DNA of 64,000 nucleotides. Source: Wallemia ichthyophaga EXF-994 (lineage: Eukaryota; Basidiomycota; Wallemiomycetes; Wallemiales; Wallemiaceae). Where the stretch lies: assembly GCF_000400465.1 (NCBI RefSeq), contig NW_008806278.1, positions 186,001 to 250,000 on the forward strand. Direction: 5' to 3'. Numbering within the stretch: the first letter of the stretch is position 1; each line of letters opens with the position of its first letter. The position numbers were made by a program, and so were the translations under genes. Below the pieces are notes generated by a model that did not search any database, was not told the origin of the DNA, and saw only the letters and a list, made by a program, of their open reading frames with translations. This document shows, in pieces, positions 23,226 through 34,843 of this stretch.

Positions 23226-23698
23226 TTAGAATATTCACCAGGCCATCTACTAGGTCATTTTCTTCCACCAGGCTTCTTAGAAGCGACCCGTATAAACTAC
23301 CTTTCGATCCATCACTATCTTCTTCCTCTCAATCTCAAGATCTAGATGAAACGTTATTCCCCCAACCAATCAAACGACACAATGAAGACATTCACAAGAA
23401 AAGAGCAAGATTGATCTATCAATCAAGGCACAGAGGTACCTTGGAATCTGACCTCATCTTATCCACCTTTGCTAAGGATTATTTACCATCAATGACTCTA
23501 AACGAGCTTATTGAATTCGATCAACTAATGGATGAGCCTGACTGGGATATTTATTATTGGTCTTTAGATCGTAAGCAACCGCCTGCGAAATGGCTTAACC
23601 ACCCCTTATTAAATAAACTTAAATTACACGTTCAAAATCACGACAAGGTAACTAGATTCATGCCACCAATCAATCAATTTTATAATAAGTCATCTTAG
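23222..23698 (+). CDS. SDH5: Succinate dehydrogenase assembly factor 2 (Sdh5)
   Basis: Mitochondrial matrix chaperone promoting covalent FAD attachment to SdhA. Intronless, 158 aa. An Arg/Ser-rich presequence (MIRIFTRPSTRSFSSTRLLR) is followed by the conserved bundle: KKRARLIYQSRHRGTLESDL, LSTFAKDYLPSMTLNELIEF and DEPDWDIYYWSLDRK. These match the SDHAF2/SdhE signature (RxRG...E.D, and the W near the end). The start codon overlaps the previous stop by ATGA, and the stop lies within the last codons of the convergent BRR6 gene (9-bp overlap). Confidence 0.92.
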   Translation: MIRIFTRPSTRSFSSTRLLRSDPYKLPFDPSLSSSSQSQDLDETLFPQPIKRHNEDIHKKRARLIYQSRHRGTLESDLILSTFAKDYLPSMTLNELIEFDQLMDEPDWDIYYWSLDRKQPPAKWLNHPLLNKLKLHVQNHDKVTRFMPPINQFYNKSS

Positions 23699-24712
23699 CA
23701 TTCTTGTTCTCTCCATCAATGCATCTCTTGGCTCTATCTTATATCCTCCACCCCATCTCTTCTTTAAATTATTATTGCTGCCTTTGTGACCCTGTTGCGA
23801 TCTCAAGAACATCTGAAATTCCTCAATCTTATTATCGTCTATCGTCATCCTTTGATCTACACTTCCTCCACCGGCTCTGTTCCCAACATTCCTCATCATC
23901 CACAAGAATCCTAGCAAAACTAATATCAACATAGCGCCTCTTAGCCCTATCTCATTTGCAAACCCTTCTAATATCTCTGCAAACGCTGCTGCCCCGACTC
24001 TTGCTATGCCCACTGTCGTCGGATCCCTGTGCATACATTGCTCAAAATGTATACATGCGTCTTCACTAACTGGTACCCTCGTCGATGGATCACATTGATT
24101 TAGCGCGTATGACCTCGCACATGCTGATGATTCTGAGTTTAATGACTGTACGTATACTTCTACTTTGTGCTCAACGTCTTTTAATATCGTTCGTACTAGT
24201 TTGAATGCTAATAATGATAAACCTAATAGTAAGAATAAATTGAAACCCATTTGTGCATAAGTTGATAATAATTTTGGTATATCTTGTTGGTATCTATAAT
24301 CTAATCTATCATCTTCGTCTTTTGTATTCTCCTTGCTCTGTTGATTTCGTATTCTCTTTTTACGCATTTTATTAACTGCGCTATTAGAAACCTTCAATTT
24401 ATTGTCTTCATTACTCGTACTTAAGTCTGTCATTTCAACTTCACCTAAACCGAGCGATGCTTTAACGTCCCATTTAAAATTATCATAATCTTTCTTCTCA
24501 ATATCAGCATTATTAGGCTCAACATCCACTTTATTGAAAAGGAATGGCGTGTTGCTCCCAACCAAATTACTCCTTCTGTCATCGTCTTTGAATGTTACGT
24601 TTTCATTGCTTCTAAAGCTCATCTCATTATCGTATTCATTATGCGTTCTTTTCAATGGTCTATCACTGTATTTAAAATCCATAGGCGCTTCCATCGACCG
24701 ACCGAAAGACAT
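23690..24712 (-). CDS. Nuclear envelope membrane protein, Brr6/Brl1 family
   Basis: Nuclear envelope/ER protein needed for nuclear pore assembly and membrane lipid balance. Intronless, 340 aa from MSFGRSMEAPMDF; a non-ATG extension upstream is ignored. The N-terminal half is charged and disordered. The Brr6-like C-C domain spans about 150-280: a membrane helix (GFNLFLLLGLSLLAFKLV), a lumenal loop with four cysteines (CARSYALNQCDPSTR and CIHFEQCM) and a second membrane helix (GAMLILVLLGFLWMM). The conserved ARSYxxNxC pattern is diagnostic. It cannot be told whether it is Brr6 or Brl1, since many fungi have one copy. It is the last gene before the 10-kb gene-free region. Confidence 0.9.
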   Translation of the reverse strand: MSFGRSMEAPMDFKYSDRPLKRTHNEYDNEMSFRSNENVTFKDDDRRSNLVGSNTPFLFNKVDVEPNNADIEKKDYDNFKWDVKASLGLGEVEMTDLSTSNEDNKLKVSNSAVNKMRKKRIRNQQSKENTKDEDDRLDYRYQQDIPKLLSTYAQMGFNLFLLLGLSLLAFKLVRTILKDVEHKVEVYVQSLNSESSACARSYALNQCDPSTRVPVSEDACIHFEQCMHRDPTTVGIARVGAAAFAEILEGFANEIGLRGAMLILVLLGFLWMMRNVGNRAGGGSVDQRMTIDDNKIEEFQMFLRSQQGHKGSNNNLKKRWGGGYKIEPRDALMERTRMLR

Positions 24713-25599
24713 CGTCGCGGTTAACAACCAAGGGAAAGATATATGTGAATATCATTGGTTATTTTTAAAAAAAACTTTAATCTAATATTACTCAATACAC
24801 GTCGTATACACGTGGATACATATGCCAAAACTCCGTCGATACATCTCACCAACTCAAACAGAAACAGTGTGGTAAGAGAATCTTTTGAATATTGTTTACA
24901 ATCAGCAAAAAGCTGGGCTGGTTATACTGTGCTTCCTGTGCGGACGTCATCTGTAATGCTAGATGTTAGTGGACGAAGATGCACAGCAGATTTGAATTCT
25001 TGAATATTGAGATTAGTTATTTCAGCATATTCAAACCCGGTTGAACACGGCTTCCGTACTTCTAGCTACCTTTTTCATGATGATGATATATGGGCAGACA
25101 CCCACCAGGGGATAACGTTATCTATCAGGGTAAATGTATACATCGATAAAAAGTTGTTGAACATTTGCATGCGTCGATCTACCTTTCATTCAATCGACTC
25201 TGGTTACTTAATTGATACGTTCCACGAAGGCAATCATTGCGAAATTGGGAGGTGCTACATAATAAAGTAAGTCATCAAAGCTGTTTCAAAGAAGTTTGTT
25301 TCTTCATCTCATATTTGCAACGTCAGTTGTCGAGTATATCCAACACATTGAAAGCTTTCGATTTTATCAGGCCTTTTAGAGCTTGTTGGGATGTTTCAGG
25401 ATGTCCTTAGCTTGGTAAAGTAGCTCAAGATAAGACTTGATATGTCGATTTCAGCGTCTTCCAAAGAGCTAGCAGAGTTTAGTTTTTCACTTGAGGCGCT
25501 AAATGCGATGACAGAAGAAAACTGATTACAGTCAGCAGTGTATTTCAGCTACAGCCAAGAGTAAATTGCGTTTGCAGGTACTACAAAATGCCTCCTTCC
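24713..25599. other. Unique left flank of the inverted-repeat region
   Basis: Gene-free, AT-leaning sequence between BRR6/BRL1 and the left repeat arm. Open frames of up to about 87 codons occur but show no family match, codon bias or plausible splice pattern. No tRNA is seen. It shows no obvious match to the right flank. Confidence 0.6.
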
Positions 25600-26958
25600 T
25601 GTCCACAACTTTGTGTTGATCGCAGATTTTTACAATCGGATACAAAGCACCCATCGTTATCTTTCTCGAAGTTTGCTACTGCTGTGGCGATAATCTTATT
25701 CGCAAGATAAACACAGTTGGTCTTAACGCTGCCACCGCTAAGTCGCATTACTAGCGAAATGATTGTATAAAGATTATTAAACACATTCAATACATGTTAT
25801 AATGCATAAAGATTTTGCCATATCTCTCGTTGCAGTGCACAACCATAAAATCATACTAGTCGGCTCTACATCATTATGACTTCAGGACAAGTTTTAAGTT
25901 AGCAAAAAGGTTCAAATGCTGAAAAAAGTATTTAAGAATTATTGAAATAGTATAGGCTATTTTTTCGAATTGAAATTGCTCGGCTTATCCTGAAAAATAT
26001 CAAGTAAGTGCGATGATGAGTACATTGAAATGGTGTGCTAGCATTATCCTTAGAAAAAATATTTTATTCTAAGCCTGCCAACATTATGATTTTACTATTT
26101 AATCATTCATTCACTCAATATTATTATATTAGATTTTCCTTCTATCAGACATCTCCAAAAAAGGAAATTATCTTATAGCTCTAGTTCAATTAAAAACTAT
26201 TTGCTAGACTTGAAGCATTTGAGTACCAATTCCACCCTGTAAGCTGATTGAAGGGACCATTTTGATATGAATCTGAAACAAGAAATAGAGCAGACACGGA
26301 AGCACTTACGTGCTTAACAATGCAAAGCATCTTCATTGAATAAAATATTCTATTGTTGCTCAATACCTCAAGCATAGCCTTTCTAGGTGTGTGCTGCAGA
26401 TCTGGACCCGCGACTTTCACATTATTCGATTTCGTTTCCTCACGTGTATATCTGTACGCTATAGATTTTAGTAGTGTAAATTTCAACCAAATTCAATAGT
26501 AATATTAAAGAATATATTTTAACGAGTTGCATCAGAAAAAGGCTAACTGTGCAACCTTTTCAACTAGGTACGGGATGCGCAGAATGACTTTCATATCGGT
26601 CATATCAGGCAGAACTTCAAATTATCAGGCTAATGTATACAGAAGAGAGACATTAATATTTTGCAGACTTTTAAATCCCTTATTTCTGTGTTGTTCTCAC
26701 CCATATCACGCATATTTGGACATACGATTCCCATTTTTGGCTTGAAGGTTCAAACGCGATTTATGGTGCGAATGAGGTTTGATTAGATGAAAATAATGTA
26801 AGAAGTGTGTGATAAAGTTCTAAACTCATTAAATTGAGTATTATAAATAGAATAACTCGCATTTCATAGGTTGTGCTCTATGCCAATATCACGCAAACAG
26901 ATGAGCCAGCTATTTGGGGGTTTCAAAGTGTGCTTTTATTGAAGTATTGAATGTTTGG

Positions 26959-26994
26959 AAAGTATTAAATCATTTTGAAAAGTATTAAATCATT
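26959..26994. repeat. Two-copy 20-bp-period direct repeat inside the arm
   Basis: AAAGTATTAAATCATT occurs at 26959 and again at 26979, with a looser third relative just upstream (GAAGTATTGAATG at 26941). The mirror copy lies at 32364-32399. Confidence 0.7.
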
Positions 26995-28019
26995 GTGCAA
27001 CTGTGTTTTTTTAGGTGATTTTTGAGAAGAATGGTATAATCAAATCGAGTGACAAAGGAGGAAGTAATTGCGTGGAACATGGATGGGAAATGACATTAAT
27101 AAATGTCTGGTGTTTTATATTCGACGAAAATTTAGTTGGACACAGCCTTTTTGGAGGTCTGTGACGCAATGCTTCGCATCTTCACTCAGCAGATCAGCAG
27201 ATGACATCACGAAACTTGAAAACCTTCAAAGCCCTTTTGGCTTACTTATACTAATAATATTTGATCTTGGTGGTACAGAGGAGCTTGATTTTCCGGTAAT
27301 CGCTGATCTAGCTAGGGTATTCTGCCCTCATTGATGTCAGGAAGTGAAACCAAATTCATGTGATGCTGCATTGCACTTTCATCAAGACCAATAAAAACGT
27401 GCGTTCACTTTATTAAGTTTCCAACTGATTACGTGTGTTTGCTGTATAATCGCTGAACAAGCCATTATTCAACTCAGCAGTGTTAGGCCACGGACTCGGA
27501 TTGATTCCAGCCTATTGTTAGATACTCATACTTCTAAGGGAATTTGAAGGCGTTAAGCTCTTTTTATTATAACAATTTGGGTATCGTTATGTGATAATCA
27601 GAATCGCAACCCAACTACTATTCAAAAGAACAAGATGCGTACATTGACTTCGGATACCATCCATCTTAACCACGAGTCCTCAGTGAGACTCTCAAATCCT
27701 TTACCTTAGTTTTCAAGGTAGTTTCAGCGGTGCGCACTCAATAGCCTTTCTTTTGTACGAAGGGTGCGCTAAAGATGTCATAGTTCCACTTGAGACCTCA
27801 GGGGAAGCAGTAGCAGCTGATGTTGATAATCGATGTCGTTCATAAAATGTAGCTTTTCAATTACGAACGATATCTTTTTGCGCAAGAAAGTGACCCTGAG
27901 ACTCAAGACTACTAACGGTTAACCCGAGAATTCTGTATTCGTTGAGCATAACATCCTGCCAGCTTACGACTGAGTACCTCTTTCGGTTATGATTGACCCA
28001 TTCATCCAATAAATTCCAA

Positions 28020-28265
28020 GAAATCCCTATGCATTAATGGGGATCGAGATCCACCCACAATTCAACCAATCGGCATGCACTAGATTAGGTTACAAGTATG
28101 AGCAATTGCAAAATGCCTAGATTAGATACACATCAGGCCTACTTTAATTCCCAAAATACGCAAAACCCTATGCCCTTATCGGCATGGAAATTCATGCATT
28201 ATACTCTCAACGTAACCCGTGCACTAGTATAAGTTTAATGGAAGTGTGAGTAATTTCAATAACAG
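28020..28265. repeat. Diverged tandem repeat, period about 142 bp
   Basis: Two similar blocks: AAATCCCTATGC... at 28021 and AAACCCTATGC... at 28163, then GCACTAGATTAGGTT at 28077 against GCACTAGTATAAGTTT at 28221. Order and spacing agree (offset 142-144 bp) but similarity is partial, suggesting an old tandem duplication. The mirror copy is in the right arm. Confidence 0.45.
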
Positions 28266-29078
28266 TTGTACATATGATTGCTAAGCTTAATTTGGTGTAT
28301 AGGCTGTTGGAAGCTGAGCGTGTTGGCTTAGGTTTTGCTTAAAGATGAAGACGTGATGTTGGTACCTGATTTAAAAAGGTGGCCATGATTGTAAGCCGTT
28401 AATGTGTCTAACTAGAACGATGTACCACCTATAAACTTTTATACAATCGCTGGTGTATGCTCCCCACTGAGCTGACACAGGCAGAAGGAATTAGGATTCA
28501 TATAGGTTTAATACTGTTTCAAGGCCGTAAAGTTCCCAACGATTCTAGAACACAACTATGAATTCATCATGACACATTAATTACATTCGAGCCGCTCAAT
28601 GATTTCATCGTTGCTGCCTATATGCTTACTTTTTGCGATTCGCACGATGGCTTACAAATCGATAGGAAAAAACAACAAAACCTCAATATAAGTACAACTA
28701 CAAGTGAGAAATAATAAAAAAATGGTACTCAATTCATTATATAGGATAAAACGAGAGCGTCCAAATTAATATGAACTAAAGCCAACCAGTAAATGCCCAT
28801 TGCAACCTGTTAATTACTTTCAGCGATAGCGAACATCTAAACTTCGTGGTCGTGTATTTCATGACATAAAGCTTGCCTCTAAACTATAACTCAAAAATCG
28901 CTAGTTTGGTTCATAACAGACATATTTGAAGTAGCCTACTACATCGTTTGTGAAAAGAACACTTTCGTTCAGATTGAATCTTGAATCAAACTAATGAGAA
29001 CGTCCGCTGTCAGTATCACAATTATCGAAAGTCATGTTATCAGCGTTATATCAGCATGTCGGCTGTGAATTGAATGAT

Positions 29079-30279
29079 CGAAGAAAGTCTATCACATGGG
29101 CATAGTAGAACTGGGGGTTAAATAATTGTAGTTCCTCATTCTTATCAAACCCACGGTAATACATGTTTTTTATCATTGAGATCAATATTCAAACATTAAC
29201 ATTATTTTACTCGTTGTTGTAGACCCCGAAACATGCATTTTATTATGTTTTGATTTTACCTTGCTATCGAATAACGTTGTTACCAACGTTTAGCGAAATG
29301 CAAGCAAAGAAAGTTCCCATACATGATCTAGGTTTAGTACACGAGGTTGTCGGATTAGGTTAAAATGAAGATATTGTCGTTCGAAAATTCGAAAATGCTA
29401 TAAATTCTAGTCGTTAATTTATTTCCTTCAACGATTTAGAGAATCCATAACCTACATACTAAGAATCTAATTTTCTCAGGTAGTAAAATTGAGATATTAT
29501 TTTACTCAACTTGAAGATCCGTCGATTTTAAAACATTCCTTTTTTGAGGGCATTCAAGACAAAAAGTCACGCGACATTGATAACGTTTGTTATGTTTTAT
29601 CTGTAACTACATGTGGGTAATAGTATAATGATAAGTCCGCTTAAGTGATAAAGACATTTGTCATACAAGATGTGATTGTGTAAATTTACTGATAATAATA
29701 AGTGTATTTTATAATATGACGTTTACGATCTCCGTTAGCCTCATTTGCATATCTAAATGACCTAACTTAGCTTTTCTGTAAATTTCTTACGGGATTTGAA
29801 TAATAAAGATCTGATCACTGTTCTGCTTGTGAATAGGATATATATTGGGCGATTAGTCTATATAAAGAGGTTTCAAACTCATTTGTTTAAAATTCTTTCC
29901 TGTTTTATCATTCGAAAGAAAAATCTAATGTAATTATCAATTTAAGGGTATGCCGACCGTAGCTTTCAACATATTTTAGACGTACAATCGTAATCACTTA
30001 ACCCCACTTTAAAAACATTTTCCTCGCTAGATCATTTTCAAATTTTTACAAAACTTGCTAGGATGCTGCAAACGACACTTTGAACAAATAACCAGGAACA
30101 TTCTAATCGAATGGTAGTTGGTTTTCGTTTAGCAGGATTAATTGTAGCATTCAGTAGAAAAAACAAAAAAACAAAAAAACCAACAGTAAGATGTTTTGGT
30201 ACTGCCTCTCTCGCATGAGACATTCAGCTGATAGTAATCTTGATAAGAGCATGCCTAGCTATTTATTAGTAACTATTTC
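29079..30279. other. Unique central core between the inverted repeats
   Basis: 1,201 bp of AT-rich, non-repeated sequence with no gene. An A-rich, C-interrupted run lies near 30155-30180. The reading frame at 30038-30223 is low complexity and not credible. In an inverted-repeat centromere this would be the CENP-A core. Confidence 0.6.
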
Positions 30280-33200
30280 ATCATTCAATTCACAGCCGAC
30301 ATGCTGATATAACGCTGATAACATGACTTTCGATAATTGTGATACTGACAGCGGACGTTCTCATTAGTTTGATTCAAGATTCAATCTGAACGAAAGTGTT
30401 CTTTTCACAAACGATGTAGTAGGCTACTTCAAATATGTCTGTTATGAACCAAACTAGCGATTTTTGAGTTATAGTTTAGAGGCAAGCTTTATGTCATGAA
30501 ATACACGACCACGAAGTTTAGATGTTCGCTATCGCTGAAAGTAATTAACAGGTTGCAATGGGCATTTACTGGTTGGCTTTAGTTCATATTAATTTGGACG
30601 CTCTCGTTTTATCCTATATAATGAATTGAGTACCATTTTTTTATTATTTCTCACTTGTAGTTGTACTTATATTGAGGTTTTGTTGTTTTTTCCTATCGAT
30701 TTGTAAGCCATCGTGCGAATCGCAAAAAGTAAGCATATAGGCAGCAACGATGAAATCATTGAGCGGCTCGAATGTAATTAATGTGTCATGATGAATTCAT
30801 AGTTGTGTTCTAGAATCGTTGGGAACTTTACGGCCTTGAAACAGTATTAAACCTATATGAATCCTAATTCCTTCTGCCTGTGTCAGCTCAGTGGGGAGCA
30901 TACACCAGCGATTGTATAAAAGTTTATAGGTGGTACATCGTTCTAGTTAGACACATTAACGGCTTACAATCATGGCCACCTTTTTAAATCAGGTACCAAC
31001 ATCACGTCTTCATCTTTAAGCAAAACCTAAGCCAACACGCTCAGCTTCCAACAGCCTATACACCAAATTAAGCTTAGCAATCATATGTACAACTGTTATT
31101 GAAATTACTCACACTTCCATTAAACTTATACTAGTGCACGGGTTACGTTGAGAGTATAATGCATGAATTTCCATGCCGATAAGGGCATAGGGTTTTGCGT
31201 ATTTTGGGAATTAAAGTAGGCCTGATGTGTATCTAATCTAGGCATTTTGCAATTGCTCATACTTGTAACCTAATCTAGTGCATGCCGATTGGTTGAATTG
31301 TGGGTGGATCTCGATCCCCATTAATGCATAGGGATTTCTTGGAATTTATTGGATGAATGGGTCAATCATAACCGAAAGAGGTACTCAGTCGTAAGCTGGC
31401 AGGATGTTATGCTCAACGAATACAGAATTCTCGGGTTAACCGTTAGTAGTCTTGAGTCTCAGGGTCACTTTCTTGCGCAAAAAGATATCGTTCGTAATTG
31501 AAAAGCTACATTTTATGAACGACATCGATTATCAACATCAGCTGCTACTGCTTCCCCTGAGGTCTCAAGTGGAACTATGACATCTTTAGCGCACCCTTCG
31601 TACAAAAGAAAGGCTATTGAGTGCGCACCGCTGAAACTACCTTGAAAACTAAGGTAAAGGATTTGAGAGTCTCACTGAGGACTCGTGGTTAAGATGGATG
31701 GTATCCGAAGTCAATGTACGCATCTTGTTCTTTTGAATAGTAGTTGGGTTGCGATTCTGATTATCACATAACGATACCCAAATTGTTATAATAAAAAGAG
31801 CTTAACGCCTTCAAATTCCCTTAGAAGTATGAGTATCTAACAATAGGCTGGAATCAATCCGAGTCCGTGGCCTAACACTGCTGAGTTGAATAATGGCTTG
31901 TTCAGCGATTATACAGCAAACACACGTAATCAGTTGGAAACTTAATAAAGTGAACGCACGTTTTTATTGGTCTTGATGAAAGTGCAATGCAGCATCACAT
32001 GAATTTGGTTTCACTTCCTGACATCAATGAGGGCAGAATACCCTAGCTAGATCAGCGATTACCGGAAAATCAAGCTCCTCTGTACCACCAAGATCAAATA
32101 TTATTAGTATAAGTAAGCCAAAAGGGCTTTGAAGGTTTTCAAGTTTCGTGATGTCATCTGCTGATCTGCTGAGTGAAGATGCGAAGCATTGCGTCACAGA
32201 CCTCCAAAAAGGCTGTGTCCAACTAAATTTTCGTCGAATATAAAACACCAGACATTTATTAATGTCATTTCCCATCCATGTTCCACGCAATTACTTCCTC
32301 CTTTGTCACTCGATTTGATTATACCATTCTTCTCAAAAATCACCTAAAAAAACACAGTTGCACAATGATTTAATACTTTTCAAAATGATTTAATACTTTC
32401 CAAACATTCAATACTTCAATAAAAGCACACTTTGAAACCCCCAAATAGCTGGCTCATCTGTTTGCGTGATATTGGCATAGAGCACAACCTATGAAATGCG
32501 AGTTATTCTATTTATAATACTCAATTTAATGAGTTTAGAACTTTATCACACACTTCTTACATTATTTTCATCTAATCAAACCTCATTCGCACCATAAATC
32601 GCGTTTGAACCTTCAAGCCAAAAATGGGAATCGTATGTCCAAATATGCGTGATATGGGTGAGAACAACACAGAAATAAGGGATTTAAAAGTCTGCAAAAT
32701 ATTAATGTCTCTCTTCTGTATACATTAGCCTGATAATTTGAAGTTCTGCCTGATATGACCGATATGAAAGTCATTCTGCGCATCCCGTACCTAGTTGAAA
32801 AGGTTGCACAGTTAGCCTTTTTCTGATGCAACTCGTTAAAATATATTCTTTAATATTACTATTGAATTTGGTTGAAATTTACACTACTAAAATCTATAGC
32901 GTACAGATATACACGTGAGGAAACGAAATCGAATAATGTGAAAGTCGCGGGTCCAGATCTGCAGCACACACCTAGAAAGGCTATGCTTGAGGTATTGAGC
33001 AACAATAGAATATTTTATTCAATGAAGATGCTTTGCATTGTTAAGCACGTAAGTGCTTCCGTGTCTGCTCTATTTCTTGTTTCAGATTCATATCAAAATG
33101 GTCCCTTCAATCAGCTTACAGGGTGGAATTGGTACTCAAATGCTTCAAGTCTAGCAAATAGTTTTTAATTGAACTAGAGCTATAAGATAATTTCCTTTTT

Positions 33201-33758
33201 TGGAGATGTCTGATAGAAGGAAAATCTAATATAATAATATTGAGTGAATGAATGATTAAATAGTAAAATCATAATGTTGGCAGGCTTAGAATAAAATATT
33301 TTTTCTAAGGATAATGCTAGCACACCATTTCAATGTACTCATCATCGCACTTACTTGATATTTTTCAGGATAAGCCGAGCAATTTCAATTCGAAAAAATA
33401 GCCTATACTATTTCAATAATTCTTAAATACTTTTTTCAGCATTTGAACCTTTTTGCTAACTTAAAACTTGTCCTGAAGTCATAATGATGTAGAGCCGACT
33501 AGTATGATTTTATGGTTGTGCACTGCAACGAGAGATATGGCAAAATCTTTATGCATTATAACATGTATTGAATGTGTTTAATAATCTTTATACAATCATT
33601 TCGCTAGTAATGCGACTTAGCGGTGGCAGCGTTAAGACCAACTGTGTTTATCTTGCGAATAAGATTATCGCCACAGCAGTAGCAAACTTCGAGAAAGATA
33701 ACGATGGGTGCTTTGTATCCGATTGTAAAAATCTGCGATCAACACAAAGTTGTGGACA
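30280..33758 (-). repeat. Right arm of 3.48-kb inverted repeat
   Basis: Reverse complement of 25600-29078, same length, no gap. The match breaks abruptly on both sides: outside, TTGTGGACA is followed by AG here but by GG in the left arm read in reverse; inside, the base before ATCATTCAATTC differs. No target-site duplication or transposase gene is visible. Confidence 0.95.
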
Positions 33759-34843
33759 AGATAGATTGTAGAAGAAAATGTTTATATTTAATCAAGTGGG
33801 CCCCAGAAACCCGCAATATGTAAAATTCTAACTAAAAATGCAAGTTATGTTCCAGTCACGATTAGAAGCAAGTAACAACGTTTTTACTTTATACGGTAAA
33901 ACCCCGCAATGCTGTAACCCTTACATGTTAGATGCCTGAGCTCAGTAAGTGATTCATGGGGTTATTTCTCTCTCATTAAAAATAGGATTGTGTCTCAACA
34001 AATGGGGTAAGGGACATTCAGAGATGGACTGAACTATTGTGGTGCTGCAACTTCAGCTGTATATCATGTATACGTTTAAAATCATAAGAAGTGGTATATG
34101 GAAGGGAAATTTCGTAACTGGAGGTATATACTACTCTAATCTTTCTAAATACTCGAGTCTGTTTAAAATGACCTGCTTTGAAGTCTCTTCAATTTCACCA
34201 GCTAGAAAGACTTCATCAAGGATTGCATACACCTTGTAAAAATTAAAAACTAGATCCAGTTCACAGACGTTTGAAAAGAAAGCATCTAACGCGAAGTTAG
34301 AAACTCTAACTGAAGATAGATAATCTCACCTAAAACCTCAACAAAGAGGTGAATGATTTCCAAGTAAGCGAGCTCATTGTCATTTGCATCTACGCAAACA
34401 CAGAAGAAGAGACCAGCGTATCGCCTGTAAACGACTTTGTAATTCCTGAATTCGACAAAGTTACTTTGATGTTTTTGATCACGAGGGGCGACCAGTCTGT
34501 GAACCTCGCCGCGTAGCTTAATCTTTTAAGACCTTTAGTTGATAGAAAACGATACAGTCGATAATAGACGTACTTTGTCCTCATCTTCTACCGGGACGTA
34601 CCACTTTGATAATCTAGTTTTGCCTTGTCTGTTCTTTGGGCATATTAGACGTATACTGGGATAATTTAGAACTCACTTGAACTAAAATGAATCTCAGCAT
34701 CGACGACGTTTTGGTGCAAGAGGTGAATGTATTTGCAGAGTGCTATCTACAGCTGAAATCTATTTATTATTTAAATTGCAATACATTCAGCTTTATCCTT
34801 CTATCCTCGAAACCTCCTTACCTTCCTCCATCATCATCTCAAA
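33759..34843. other. Unique right flank of the inverted-repeat region
   Basis: Gene-free stretch of about 1.1 kb before TAF12. Its last 100-150 bp, with a CT-rich tract just before the ATG, is probably the TAF12 promoter and leader. Frames of 60-66 codons here have no recognisable product, and no tRNA or other barrier gene is seen. Confidence 0.6.

Larger units (their letters stand above)
25600..29078 (+). repeat. Left arm of 3.48-kb inverted repeat
   Basis: Starts TGTCCACAAC and ends ...GAATTGAATGAT. It is the reverse complement of 30280-33758. I compared several 50-60-bp blocks from near both ends and from the middle and found no mismatch, and every paired position sums to 59,358. It carries no gene; frames of 72-98 codons within it recur in the other arm simply because the DNA is the same. 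It contains small internal repeats (26959-26994 and about 28020-28265). Confidence 0.95.
25600..33758. other. Candidate regional centromere (inverted repeats around a unique core)
   Basis: The whole structure is a 3,479-bp arm, a 1,201-bp core and a 3,479-bp inverted arm inside a 10.1-kb stretch with no credible gene, whereas the rest of the window averages about one gene per 1.3 kb. Arm coordinates are mirror-related with constant sum 59,358, so there is no indel between arms. The size and design resemble Candida tropicalis centromeres and small Schizosaccharomyces-type centromeres. This is inference from architecture; no protein-binding motif proves it. Alternatives are a recombining palindrome, a silent cassette or an assembly fold-back. 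Confidence 0.5.

Noticed and set aside
26190-26486. 98-codon frame (minus strand) in the left arm, repeated at 32872-33168 in the right arm
   Set aside because: The two copies are identical only because the arms are identical DNA. There is no family match, no splice pattern and several similar short frames nearby, as expected by chance in kilobases of gene-free sequence.
26740-26760. tRNA B-box-like GGTTCAAACGC in the left arm
   Set aside because: No A box at the right distance and no cloverleaf can be drawn; no tRNA gene is supported anywhere in the window.
30038-30223. 61-codon Phe-rich frame in the core
   Set aside because: It derives from A-rich low-complexity sequence on the plus strand; no plausible protein.
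25600-33758. Inverted repeat as ends of a large transposon
   Set aside because: No transposase, integrase or reverse transcriptase frame, no target-site duplication at 25600/33758, and arms far longer than terminal inverted repeats normally are.
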